From the NCBI RefSeq assembly GCF_028389875.1, contig NC_084702.1:45879053-45943052 (forward strand): DNA of 64,000 bases. Direction: 5' to 3'. Under the pieces are notes generated by a model. The model did not search any database. It was not told the DNA's origin and worked only from the letters and a program-made list of their open reading frames with translations. Origin of the DNA: Rhea pennata (taxonomy: Eukaryota > Chordata > Aves > Rheiformes > Rheidae). The position numbers and the translations under genes were made by a program. Position 1 is the first letter of the stretch; each line of letters starts with the position of its first letter. Positions 48,653 through 61,669 of this stretch are shown here, piece by piece.

Positions 48653-48910
48653 GAAGAACATTCTTCGGTTCTTGGATGCCGAAAGAGATGTCTCGGTGGT
48701 CAAAAGCAGCTTCAAGCCAGGAGACGTAATCCATTACGTGCTGGACAGGCGTCGCACCCTAAACATCTCGCGGGATTTGCACAGCCTCCTCCCTGAGGTT
48801 TCCCCGATGAAGAACCGGCGATTTAAAACCTGTGCAGTTGTTGGAAATTCTGGCATCCTTCTGGAGAGCGGATGTGGAAAGGAGATCGATAGCCATGACT
48901 TTGTAATAAG
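48653..48910 (+). CDS. ST8SIA4: ST8SIA4 exon 3
   Basis: The exon is 258 bp, from the last base of codon 82 to two bases of codon 168. It encodes the second part of the polybasic region ([20 protein letters not shown], with R82, K83, R87, R93, K99 and K103) and the sequon N119-I-S. It then covers most of sialylmotif L, the CMP-sialic acid donor-binding motif ([17 protein letters not shown], then [16 protein letters not shown]). The motif L cysteines C142 and C156 are present. In the mammalian enzyme they form disulfides with cysteines encoded in the last exon. The sequence is very close to the mammalian one as I remember it, with conservative changes such as E153 and G155. Flanks: acceptor GATTGACAG|GAAG and donor ATAAG|GTGAGC. 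Confidence 0.98.
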
Positions 48911-51900
48911 GTGAGCTCGCGCCTGCTGTTGCCGATTATAATCTGCTATCTGTTTCTTGGACAAAAGCTATGAGAAATATTTTAATCTGAGACACAAACT
49001 TCAGGGATTATTTGAAATTACTGAGGAATTTATCCATCTGAAAAGGTACCTTTCCCTGTGAAATTCCCCATATTAAGTATATTCCCATGTGGTTGACAAG
49101 AAGAGTCTTTTTTTGCAGTGAAAGTAAAAGAAGGGGCGTGCACGGAGAGAGCAGAGAGATTGAGGTTACTTGTTTTTTTCTGTTTGTTTTTGTTCAACAT
49201 GCAGTAATTATTCTGACGGAAGAGTTGGTAGGATAAATGCAAAGCCTTTTTCCAAAATATCCCTTCTTAGCTTTCTTGGCCAATAGACATGGCCTGTTGT
49301 AAATTACTGTATTATTTAAGTGCAATATGAGATAAAATTTCAGTGCGATGCATTGGGATTGAACCAGATGGCTACCATTAAGGTAACTGGAGGTCAGGCA
49401 TCTAAATCCCTTCACATTGCTCTAAAAGTGTATCCCTGGAGTTTGGGCAAAAGTGTTCATATGCTTCACCTTTTATTCGTTCTTCACTCAAACATGCGCA
49501 ATATAATATGTTTGGGTTTCACAGATCAATATGAAATAGCAAGAAATAGCTGGCTCATTTGACAGGCTGACATTACATGGATAGAGCAAACTTTAGACAA
49601 GAGATATGTCCTTTTGCTTTTGAAGCAGAAGTTGCAGTTGGTTTGGCTTGAGAAGGGTGAAACGGTGGTGATGGGAAACCATATAGATTTAGTTGTCAAT
49701 GCAGATTCCTCACTTCTCCTTTCCTCGCCTGGAGGAGAGATAGTGATGAAAAAATATCAAAAGGATATGTAAAAGGAAAATTATAGTCCTTCAATTCATA
49801 AATCAAAAGAGGATACACGGCTAAAAGTTGTATTTTGTTTGAAAGGCATACCAGAAATTGGCTACCACGTCAATAATGCACCACTCTTTCATTTTTCTTA
49901 CTTGTGCTGCTTGTGTCACAGCCAGTCTTTCTAATTAGCACGCTTACTGCAGAAGGAGTCCAACATAAATACTACGTGCTTCAACCATGTTTAGCTATGG
50001 GCACGCTTTCATCCTTTCTCATAGGTTAAACGTATTCCACTTAAAGTACAGAAAAATCTAGATAGTGGATTTTATAGATGAAAATTTTCTTTTAGAAGGT
50101 AAAGTCAGGACTGCCATTCAAAAAGGTGCAGTGCAGCAAAGCACGTACTTTCACTTAAACCATGTGCTGAATTCCTTTTGAAGTCATCTCCAAACCATCC
50201 CCCGTGTTTTAACTAGTAGTGAAACTAGACAGTGAGACCTGATAGGATTGCTTAACTCATTTGAGCCATGAGGAGTAAAGATATATTTCTTAAGAGACTT
50301 GTATATGAATAGGAGATGAATGATGTAGCTTAATAGGAACGTCAGGACGTTAAACCTGCTAATCAGCTATTCAGACTGCAGAGACACCTCTCACATGGTG
50401 CATGGCTGCCTATAATAATCAATATAACAGTTAATTTGAGGATATTCTGCATAATAGCACATTTCTCATGAGGTTCCAGGAGTAGAGTACCGGACCCTAC
50501 AGTGTATATGGACAGTTTAATACAGTGAGATTTTTGAATTTACAAAACAAACTTTAAACATTATAGAAGTTCACAGATTCTGTGTAGTTAGACAACATGG
50601 TATTTACCTACATATGTATGGGTGGGAGATGTGTAAATGCATTCATTCCACTCAACACCTGATGTGCTTCTGGAAAGCGGTTTCCATACGTATAAACTGA
50701 GTGCTGCTGGCTGTGTAGACTGATGAACAAAATTTTCATGATGCTGAATGCATTATACTCAAGTGCTGTGATAAATATGTTGTAGTATTTTGGTTAGATG
50801 TATAATTTAGTTGATTTTGATGGTACTATGTGTTCTTTTCCTCTTATGAAAACTGAAACAAAATTGTACGTGTTTGAGAGATTTCTTGGAACAGGAGCAT
50901 CCTGTGTATGCTAGCTGTAACACTAAAGATATCATTAATTTAATGATAAAGTTGATACTGAAGATCTGCTACAGTGAAGAGGATGTGATGGACATCTGCA
51001 AGTATTTGCATTATACTACAATGTATGGAATATCCTGAATTTTGAAGCTTCTTTAAAAGTGATCTGAACATGTTAGCAGTAACTGATAAAGACTCAGAAT
51101 ATATGCTTTACCAAGGATGCAAGAAGATGGTCAATACCTGACACTTTAATTGATTTAAACCTGGTAACATCTAGCAGTCTCTGTGAAAGTCATGCAAAAT
51201 TACTAATAACTGGCCTTTCCTTGAGATACTGAACATATTCGGTGCCTCTCCTGGACCACCTACAACAGAAAATAATTAGAAGACTTCTATTAAGAAAAAT
51301 ATTTTAAAATAGGCACCTACACTAGAGGCACATAATAAGCAAGTCAACATATAACTGTGGCAGCAAATTTTACAGGGAAAAGAATGCAATTCCTCTCTTT
51401 CGACAACACTGAACGTGCTTATATGAGTCATTTTTGCAAACAAGGTTATGTTTGCAAAGCTTAACCAGATTTACTGTATTTACTGAACATTAAAGTAGCT
51501 TTTTTGTAAATTACTTCATCACACAAGGCCTTATTTTGTTCTCGTGGATCAGAAATCAAGAGTCTAGGGACATATCTTCTGCTAGGATAAAATGGATTAG
51601 TTCCGCAACTTTAGTGAAATCATTCCTCTTTCTTCCAATGGAAAATTGACCCAGTCTAGTTAAACTGGAAAGCAAGGAGAATCTCTTTTCTATTAAAAAG
51701 AACTGTGCTGGCTGTAAACTCTTCTTCTCATATCACTTTTCTTTCTACCTTTCGAAGTTTTTACACCCTGTTACGTGACTGCTGATCCAGGCACCCCTAG
51801 TACTTCCGTGGGGGTGAGCCAAAGCATGCTACGTTTTGACACAATGTCCAGAAAAGGTTCCTGTAGCATTCCAATAATAAATTAGAAGTGCAAAACAGGA

Positions 51901-53534
51901 GATAAATAAGTTGATTACGCACAAGTTCTGTAAACGGCCCGACTCTAGGGCAGGAGCTGCTTTCTCCACAGTGCTGCTCTTCTGCTGTCTCTGCAGCTGG
52001 TGGGTCAGCTATGTGGTGCTGCTTCCAGCTGAGATGGAGCAGTGATAACGTCTTACGCTCCCGTTGCCGACGCTTTCTCATGGTAGCGCTGTGTGAGCAG
52101 TGTTGCCTATATCAGAGAACAGATGAACTAGTTAGAGGAAGTGGTAATTTTTGCAATACACTAGTTATGTAGGGCTTCCTGAAATATTTATAATGTTTTT
52201 CTGAGATGTTTTGTGAAATAGTAATAGTAAACATTACTAAGAAATGAGTTTGGGATTCTTGGATTCCCAGTAAGTACTGGAGAAAATTCAGTTCAACTTT
52301 AGGTTCAGAGTCTGAAAGGTGCTGAAAATCAGTGGAAATCCTGATTATTTTTAATAGAATTCAGTATACTTGTGGGGAACGTTTCAAAAGCAGCATCAAA
52401 TAGAGTTTGGGAGTTTTTTAGTAAAAAGAAAATCGGTAAATAAGTAGGAGATTTTTTGTGGTTTACTCACAGTAACATTATTTTTGGAAAAGTCCCATTC
52501 GTTTCAGTTGACCCATATGGAGAATAGACATGAAATAGCTGCCATATGTGTTAAGAGAGGCTGTTTGATTAGCAGAGCTCTGACAAAGAACAGCCATGAG
52601 AGGTTATTATTTAACTGCTTCTTTCTTAAATTAAAGTACCTGGTTTATATGTTACAGGCCCTTTTTCTTCTCCCAGCAGTCTGTTTTCCTGCTAACTCAG
52701 CCAGCATCTGGGAATCAAGCTGAATAGCCTTGCCTTAAAAGTCATCACTAGTTTAAAAAAACTGCTGATCAGATATAGCTCTTATTTTCCCCTCGTCCTT
52801 TGACTTTAATTTTTTGATTTGCTCATTCTTGTTGGGCACGATGAGGTTGATGTAGAAAGATCACGTAATAGGTTTGCTGCTCACTGGTATACGGGGAGGA
52901 ACAGACTCCGTCTCGCTGACGTCGCGGCTCTGCGTGCGGGCAGCGGCGAGCTGAGTGGCGGAGAGCAGCTCTGGTTGGGGTGGGAGAAGGCCAGACCTTG
53001 GAACGACGCCGGGGAGATGTGGTGTGGCGGCTGCTTTCTGGGCAGAACGGCTTAAATTTCTGTCTGTCTCCAGATTCTGCAGGTGCCTCAGTCCCTTCTA
53101 GTTGTTACTTTCCTCAAAAAAGAAAAAGAAAGTCATGGCATAAACTAACTTTAACATGTAAGCAGAGAAGGTAAGGAGAGAAGCTGCTGCATCTTCTTTC
53201 CTCTGTTTTGTTCCTTCAGTTAATGGGGAAAATGATCATGAATTTGTCAGAAGCATGAGATTTGGATGTTAGTGCACTTGTAATCTGGGATTTTGTTGTT
53301 CTTGCTGTTTAGTGGGAACTTACAAATGTCAGCTTTTATGTCGAAATACTTATTTAATATGCCTTGCCTGGAGCATAGGCACTGTCACCGTAGAATTGGG
53401 TGCACAGAGCTAGCAGATCTACCAAAAGAGAAGCTGCCAGTTTTACAGCCTTGCTTCAGGGTGTGATTCTTACCTGAAAAATGCCATTTGGCTTCATTGG
53501 TAGCTCCTTAGACCTTTTTCAACTGCCAAATATG

Positions 53535-53536
<2 letters not shown>

Positions 53537-53570
<34 letters not shown>

Positions 53571-53579
53571 TCCTCTTCC
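53537..53579. repeat. Homopolymer T43 in intron 3
   Basis: This is an uninterrupted run of 43 T, the longest homopolymer in the window, followed by a pyrimidine-rich stretch (GTCCTCTTCCTC). No reverse polyadenylation signal is next to it. Confidence 0.95.
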
Positions 53580-56500
53580 TCTTTTCTTCCTATGAACTGT
53601 TACACTACACGAGAATGATAAATAAAATGGGAGCAAAGCCAAAAGATCATCATTTCCAGATGATCTTGCTCGGTGATTTGTTGTACCTCAGAAAGGGGAA
53701 GCGTTGGGATGGCTGTTGGGTGTTTCCAAAGCAGTCAGTGAACCTCTCCAAGCTGGCACAAACTAGGTTCAGAAGACTAAAGAAATGGCAATAAAGGGAG
53801 ACGTCTAAATACCATATAAAAATGACCAAAGATTCCAACGTGTTTCTCAGTATAAATAGATGTCCTGTGAGCATGCAAATCTGGAGCACAGAGGGTTAGC
53901 CTGACTCTTTCTGTAATTATCCTGCAAGAAAAGAAATGGAAGTGTAGGTAAAATTCCATTTCTCAAGTTGCTATTTCTCATAATACAGATATTTTAATTC
54001 AGTAATTTCCCAAGCAGTTTCTATACAAGAAAGAGTTAACTTTCTTTTCTTGTTAGAAAGTTGTAAACCTGCCAGGACTCTGGATTACACGGCAGGCCTG
54101 ATTCCTCCACATGGCAAAACCCTTGCAAACATAAGAGACAGTAATCTGCAACCTCTTCTCCCAGAAGTTACTGCATCTGCAGCAAGGCTTCTTCACTAAT
54201 TCACTTCTTCATTGACTGCATTGTGTGGTTAGGAGGTGTGACTTACTCTTCAGGACAGTCTCAGGTTGCCCTTTTTGTGCTTCTTCATCTTTGCATATTC
54301 AAATTATCCCTTTTTTTTTCCTGCATTCCAGATTCACAACCCCAAAGTGCTTCACCAAAACAATGAAAACAGTCATTTTTCCTTAATTTAATGAAAGTAT
54401 AATCGAAGTATTTAACACCTTCTGCCATCAGGTAGTTGCTGAACTGTTTTCCACACCATAGCAGCAACACTTTTACAGCCCTGTAGAATAAGCCCTTTAT
54501 AGGGAATAACGTGTAAAAGTACATGCATGTGAAACGGCAAAAATACCGGTAGTCCAGAAACTACTTCTTCCCATTTCTCTGCTTTTCTGTGATTAAAATC
54601 TCATTCTCAATATTTCACAGCTGTAGGTTTTTTCCACCTACTATGCAGAAAAGTTTCAGAGAGATAAATTCCTTTCTTTATTAGGGTGTCAAAGTAACGG
54701 TATTGGAAACAAGAGTAACAACTCAGTAATTCATGGCTAATGGTGCAGCAAGAACTCCCAATAAAGAGGTAAATCATGAGTGTTGCTCCTGTCTCTAAGT
54801 ATTTAACGCCACTTAGACCTTCTCTGTCACTTTGTTGTGCTGCCTCAGCTGAGGATAACTTGCATTTCAGTCATTGGTGTTAAGACGTCAGGAAGGAGGA
54901 GTTTAATGGTTATGGGTAGAAGTTCTAGTTGGGGAACAAGAGGGAAGCTTATTAGCAGATGATATTACAAAAATGCGTATTCTTATTAAGGTGAAATCCA
55001 TCACACATTCAGGATTCTTGTTGACAAATGAAGTTTCAGTTCCCTACCCAGATACTTTTTAAAACATCATGGATCTTTTGGAAGAATCTTTTGCAAATTG
55101 GAGTTCACAGTTCCAATTTTGATTCTTCCAGGAGTCTAGATGTGAATCTAAACTTTAAAGTTTGCTATCTATTCAGGACAAGAATTTGTGTTCTTGATAC
55201 TAGTTGTGTTTGTTCCTTATGTTTGAGATTAGTTTTAATAGTATAAGTCTTCCAGCAACAAACTAATTCATTTATTGGTTTCTCAGAGCGTATGTGATTA
55301 ATATTGTGTGATGGATATTTTTGGCTTTACTCTACAAGGAGGCATTAATGAAAGAGAACACACTTTTACTGCATTTCTTCGTGGCCTGGATTTCACATTG
55401 GTTTCCAAACATTTATTTCAACCTGTAACCCTCAAGTACACAGACTGTAAAAGTATTAACAAGTGTACAGATCTGTAGGGCAATTCTTGCATTATTACTG
55501 TATGAAGAATATTCTTTTACTTCTCAGTGTCAAATAAAATGGAATAGAGTAATCACTTTTACTCAGGCAAATTTCTATTGCTTTTATTTAAAATTAATTG
55601 AAGATGACGACCAAATATGGCTCATAGATACTGCACCTCGGACATGTGTGTGCATATACATGAGCTGTGTATCTATGAGTGAGTTAGCATCTCTGCTAGG
55701 TCACTCATACTGCATCTCTGTGGAATATCTGAATTCATATTCAAGTGTACTTTTGAGAGCATGATTTCATGACTTTTAGAGAGCTCTACTCTCTAAAAAA
55801 TGAAGTATGCTGTACATGTGTTTGGGCCATAAATGCTTCATAGCCAACCCAGGTTGATGACTTCAGTCTTTTCTCCTGACATGCAACCCCAGCCCTTGCC
55901 TGATGGACCTAAAAAAGACTTTGAGCCGTTATGTCCCATTGCAGACAGGGGACACAATGGACGGTTTTAAGAGGAGCAGATGGCTCTTTAGTCACTCTGT
56001 TTTTTGGTCTGTGTATCTCAGGCACTCTACACACACCCAGATGCCAGGCAATATTTCAGACATGGGCTAATTTTCCACTTTGACTGTGTATGCAATATTT
56101 ACTTAGTTACCCTGGAGCTCGTTTTGGTGACAGCACCGGGGTGTGCGTGTCCTCCTTGTACTGCTCTCGTCTTACTGCCTGTGGAGTGGGCATTTTCCTC
56201 CACCGGAGCTGGAAAAGGTGACCAGCTTGTTCTCTCTGCCTCCTGCTGCATTGCTTTCGGAGGAGCAAGGGGCTAATGCCTGCCGCTCAGGCTGACCAGA
56301 GATACATTCGTGTTTCGTTAATATTAACTATCCTTCTGCAGTTAGGGTCGGTAGGGTGGTATTGCCTATGATAACTACCAATCGCATAGATTATGAACCT
56401 TCCCACTTACTTAGGCTTTGTCCTAGCAGCCTCTCCCAACTTTACCAATTTTTTTGTACCATCAGAGCAGTTTCTGAGCACTTTTGCTGTAGAAAGAGTG

Positions 56501-57053
56501 CTTGGAAGGAGAGGAGCAAAAGCTTCTGACAAAAAAAAATTACTTACAAAAAACCCCAGCCTGTTAGTTTTAAAGAGTATACTTACAGAGGTTTTTTTTT
56601 AAGGGAGAAAACAAAAGAACTAACTAAACCCATCAATCTTTTCAAAATTTATTTTGCTGGGGAAATCCATATTTCATTAGTTGCTCTGTAAACAGTCAAT
56701 AGCATGGGCTCAGTAGAGAGTGTTTTACAAACCTTCATATAATGTGATGGATCATTCTCAGTGCTTCTATTTACAGCTATTTACTTAACATGCCCGAGTC
56801 AATCTTCAGTGCTATATACAACTGTTACTTCCAACCTGTTTGCATGTTCCAGAGTCAAGTCTGCCCTGCAGCCCACTTGCTTTCCGGTTGCCTAAGGTTA
56901 AGGCCACACTGAAGTTTCTTTTAGAAAGAAAGGATGTATCTGTAGTGGTAGTCTGTTGCAGAAAATTGTGTTTTGGAGTCAAATTTTAAATAGCTTTATA
57001 TTTGCAAGGTATCAATAATGCAGCATGTCAGAAAGAGGAAGCTTAGTAAATGA

Positions 57054-57110
57054 CATTTTTAAATATATTCTATATATTTTTATATATATTATATACATTT
57101 AAATATTTTT
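57054..57110. repeat. AT-rich low-complexity tract
   Basis: About 55 bases consist almost only of TATATA and TTTAAATAT units. No other signal is visible. Confidence 0.8.
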
Positions 57111-60084
57111 CCTTCTGTATTTGATTTAGCGATGTCAAATTAATAAAAGAAAAGTACAGTTTCACATGCTGTGTGGAAGTTCCTAGGCCCGTAGTGGCAA
57201 AGCCATGGTGCTGAACTGCAGCCTCCTAGTCCCTGTTGTGGACGTATTTGGCGTTCTGTGCGCCCTATCCCAAAAGAGCTGGAATTAAAGAATATAACCA
57301 GGGAAGGATATTACAATGCCTGTTCAAAGTTGTTCAGCTAATGGGTTCCTTAGTTTGATTTAATGACAAATAAGAATATGACTGAAGTTAGATATATGCT
57401 TACAGATGTCTCAGAATGTTTTCTTCAAAGAGGCCAAAGAACTGAGAGAAGGTCATTGCTGCCCAATAGCAAAATATTTTTTTTTTTTAAGTTCTAACAA
57501 TAGTATACGGCTACAGCATAGCATAAAGAAATGTTAGAGATTATAAAAGCTCGGAAAGCTTTTATCTTAGTACCAAAAGTACCAAAGCCTACATGCACTT
57601 ACTCAAGCGTATATGCCAATATACAATAGCTAGTTTTATAGTTTGAGGTGTGAATAGGTGGGAGCAGAAGGAAGACCTTGATAGAAGTTACCACTACAGG
57701 CTTTAGAAACTGGATGTTTCTGAGAAATGCCAGAATCACAAGTCTCTGAACTGGTTTATAGCTAGGGAAGAATGTCATGAGGTCTGTGATATGCACAGGC
57801 AAATGTGAAATAATAACAAGGATGCATTCAGTTTTGATATGTCTTTGTTAATAAGCTCAGTGCTCAATTCTGGGAAGAAACCTTCCATGAAGTAAGAATA
57901 TGCAGCTGATGATACAAAGTTGCTATATGTCAACAAATATATTCAGGCTTATACGAATACATGTAGATGTGGAATGCAATTGTATATGCATAGTTTTACT
58001 CAAGATGCTTATTATTTTTTTTTCCCGAAGCTTTGGACAATATGGCTAACTGAGTAATCACTCAGTTGTTCTGTTTGACCCTTGCCATTGTTTTATCTGT
58101 ATATCTTCCCCAAAAAATTTTCAAAAGAAAGACACTCTGAAAGATATTTTTCTATAAAACTTTCTAGAATTCCTCTGGAAATAAAACATCATCTGGTTTA
58201 TCTGGCAGTGCAGGATAAGTGCTCGGGTGGATTGCTAGCACGCAGGCTCTTGCACTGATGGGCAGAAGCTTCAGAAATCACTGCGCCATTTACTCCCTGC
58301 TGAAGAATGTGCTAACTTCAATTGGCAGATATTAGCAGATGTTTTGTGTTTGCCAACTTTAGGGATAAGTAAAGTAAATAGGCAATTTGACATTTTTGGT
58401 TTAATGAGCATTGGAATCCTTCTTTGAAGGAAGGAACCTCTAGGAAAATGGGAAGTGGCTGTAACCAGGGTAATTATTTTTACAATTTGGCCAACTACAG
58501 CTAACATAGTTTTGTTTATTCCCTTAACAGAGCTGGTAGCTCTGTCTTATGGCATACCACAGTAAAGCACTGGCAGTGCTGAGCGACTTCTTTGAAAACA
58601 GAGCCTTTCAACGTGCAGATGAACTTTATTATCACATTATTTCAAACCTGAGTACTGCTAGTAATACATATTTATATGCTTGAATTTTTGAAGGATCAAA
58701 TGCTAAGAGGTGCTCAGCATTTGGAAAGCAAAATGTCTTACCTGCCTATAATATTATAATCATGTGTCTAACTTGTGACACTAAAGTGTGAAAAATACGA
58801 CTTAAGATTTTTAATAGCTGTTCGTGGACAACTCCATTGTCACTGAGTGCATTTGGAGTGCTCATTACTCCTAAATTATACTTGAGCAATGTGAAAATGC
58901 CACATGTTAAAAATGTATACCGCTAGGTACCTTATGTGGTAAACATTTATAAATTCATCCTTTGGTGCTAGGTTTCTTACCGATGAGCAGTAATGACATG
59001 CAAGGTGGACAGTCCTTGTATTTAGTATGCCTATAGTGATTCTTTTTCAGATTCTAGAGGAAATTACATTTAGATGCTGCTTTCTAACTACATATACTTG
59101 TAAACTGAAAAAAGATTCAGGCATTGATACAGATCAGAAGTGGGCTGTGAAAGGACATACAGAATCATGTTAGAACCGTATGGCCCATGTTAATGTACGC
59201 ACTTTGCATATGGCATACAGCTTTTTAAACACAATAGTTTGTATGAGTAGGTGCTTCTACAAGTTGCACGAAGGGAGCGCAGGATTTGCAGTGCCTGGCC
59301 CTGTCTCGTGTATGTAAGCAATTGATGCCACCATCTGCATATACGTGGGATTCTGCTGAAAACTCCTGCTGTGCAGAAATCCTTCTTTACACTGAGAAGT
59401 CCGTCTTTAAGAGAGGTATTTACCAAAGCGACGGTAACATGCTGAATTTGACTGGTTGATTTTAAGTCTGTTCCTTAGATTTTATACAGCACAAGCCTTT
59501 TGACAATTACAGTTTCTAGGTTAATGCGTTAAGTTTTTAAGAAAATTTTTTTTAAACCAGTATTGAAGTTAATGGAAGTTTTGCTTGTGCCCTGGCTGCC
59601 ACTTCCTAGAAGACAGTACTGTTAGCTGCTGTAGTGCATGCAGGTGGTTTGTGGAACAGAGGTGTAAAGATACTGAAGAGTGTGAATCTGTCTCCTAAGA
59701 ACGCTTATATCTGCCCACATGGCGCCAGAAACTCAGCAACTTCATCTCTTAGGAATATATAGTATGCTTTATAGTCTTCTGAACGTTTCTTCCCGGAGAA
59801 GAGCTGGATTACTTCTTTCTTTGATAATTACAAAATGAAAATAATAGTCTGAGGAAGTAACATTATCATCCCACACTAGATCATCAGTGGATGTTAACCA
59901 GCACTGCCCTGCGGAGCAGAGGAGGATCTGGCTATTACGAGATTCTAGTGCATAAATATAAGTAAAAGTAGAGTTTATTATGTTAGAAAAGATTTGGAGA
60001 ACAAATAGGATAATATTAGATTAGGATTATAATAACATGCACATCTTTTGCAGGGCCTAGATCTGACATAACTTTGTACCTCCC

Positions 60085-60270
60085 TTCACCTTGCAGGATA
60101 GCTGGGATTGAGAAAACAAGTGCTGGTCTTTGTTGCAGATTTCTTGGATGACCTTGAGCAAAACACTTAATGTCTCTGAGCTTCGTAGCAATGTTGTGAA
60201 GATGCATTCCTTACTGTTTTCAGGATAGCAAACCACAGAGATGCTCAGAACTCTGATAATCTATATGCCT
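60085..60270 (+). repeat. MIR-like SINE relic in intron 3
   Basis: TGGATGACCTTGAGCAAAAC followed by ACTTAATGTCTCTGAGCTT closely follows the MIR phrase 'tgggtgaccttgggcaagtcacttaacctctctgagcctcag'. Weaker similarity continues to ATGCTCAGAACTCTGATAAT. This is the clearest SINE relic in the window. Confidence 0.6.
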
Positions 60271-61375
60271 GTTATGACATTTTATAAAACCTGATTTTTT
60301 TTTTGAAAAGGTTATAAAATAGAAATTAGGAAAACACTGATGAAACAAAGAAGCAAACAAGAAATTCCCTGAATTAGCTGATAGCTTGATTTTGGGGTAT
60401 GTGCATGTTTGTGTTGAATCAACATGGGAAATTTGATTTGTTGTAAAAGTAATTTAAAAATTTAAAAATCATTTACATTCCAGAACTGATTTGCAGTATT
60501 ACCAACTTTATGACATATGGTTGTGTTAGGAAAGATTCCCTTAATGGCAAAAATGTAGTGCATATTAGAAATTTAAAGAACTATATTCTTTTATCTTGAT
60601 GTATGATTTTATATATATGTGTACATATTTATATAACTGAGACAAAAACTTTGGTGAAAAAGGCCTGAAATGGCTTTTTACTCAAGCTTAGAAAACAACA
60701 CAATGTTCCTGCCAATTAAACAAGGTTTAAAAGTGAGAAATGATGGAAAAAAGAAGAAATTGAATACTTTTTTCCAGAAGTTTAATTTCAAAATGCAATG
60801 AAAATACTAAATGTCAAAACATCTGGTGAGATGCACTGATAATCTAAAATGCCAAAATCCATTTAACATTGGCTAAAGTTGATTTGTCAATCACATTTAA
60901 ATACTATATTGTAAAATTAAAAAAAGCAATACGTAAGCTGTGTAAATTATACCTTATTTGACTGGCATGGCTTTAAGAGTTTGAGCTGTTCCCGGGAAAT
61001 GCTAACAAGCTGAAGATAAATGAGCACTAATGAAAGGTATTAGGTGTTAGAAGGCATCTACTCTCACGCGTAAGTGCTTATCTAGCTGTTGATGCATTGA
61101 GTTTGTTAAAGCATGATGACATGATTTTCAAATGTACAGAAAAGTGTCTTTCTCACAGAGTTATTTACATGTAATGTTATTTAAAACTGTCTGAAGAGTG
61201 TTCAAGCTAGGTAAAATGCTGTGTGATATCACACCGGTTACCACTGGTATTTTTTTCTCACATAGTATGAAATGGGCTTGCGTGTTCATTTTTCAGCTTT
61301 TCTTTCATGCATACATTTTTCTGAGTTAATGTTTCATATTTATTTTCATTTTTCCATTAATTTCTTCCTCTTCAG

Positions 61376-61669
61376 GTGCAATCTAGCTCCTGTGGTGGAG
61401 TATGCTGCAGATGTGGGAGCTAAATCTGATTTTATTACCATGAACCCATCAGTTGTACAAAGAGCGTTTGGAGGCTTTCGGAATGAGAGTGACAGAGAAA
61501 AATTTGTGCATAGACTATCCATGCTGAATGACAGTGTCCTTTGGATCCCTGCCTTCATGGTCAAAGGCGGAGAGAAGCATGTGGAGTGGGTTAATGCATT
61601 AATCCTTAAGAATAAATTGAAAGTGCGAACCGCCTATCCATCACTGAGACTTATTCATGCTGTCAGAGG
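61376..61669 (+). CDS. ST8SIA4: ST8SIA4 exon 4
   Basis: The exon is 294 bp, from the last base of codon 168 to two bases of codon 266. It begins [19 protein letters not shown], the C-terminal end of sialylmotif L. It continues with [18 protein letters not shown] and the sequons N204-E-S and N219-D-S. It ends in [20 protein letters not shown], about two thirds of the polysialyltransferase domain (residues 246-277 in the family). That domain is a basic patch special to ST8SIA2 and ST8SIA4 and needed for chain polymerisation; R252 is present. The acceptor CTTCAG|GTGC and donor AGAGG|GTAAGT are both strong. The frame would continue with Tyr-Trp in the next exon, outside the window. Confidence 0.98.

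Larger units (their letters stand above)
48911..61375 (+). other. ST8SIA4: ST8SIA4 intron 3 (12465 bp)
   Basis: This is a phase 2 intron with donor GTGAGC and a strong acceptor (TTTCTTCCTCTTCAG). It is mostly AT-rich and without recognised elements. A small CpG cluster sits at about 52900-53040, a T43 run at 53537-53579, an AT-rich tract at about 57054-57110 and a MIR-like relic at about 60085-60270. No other exon was recognised. Confidence 0.9.
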
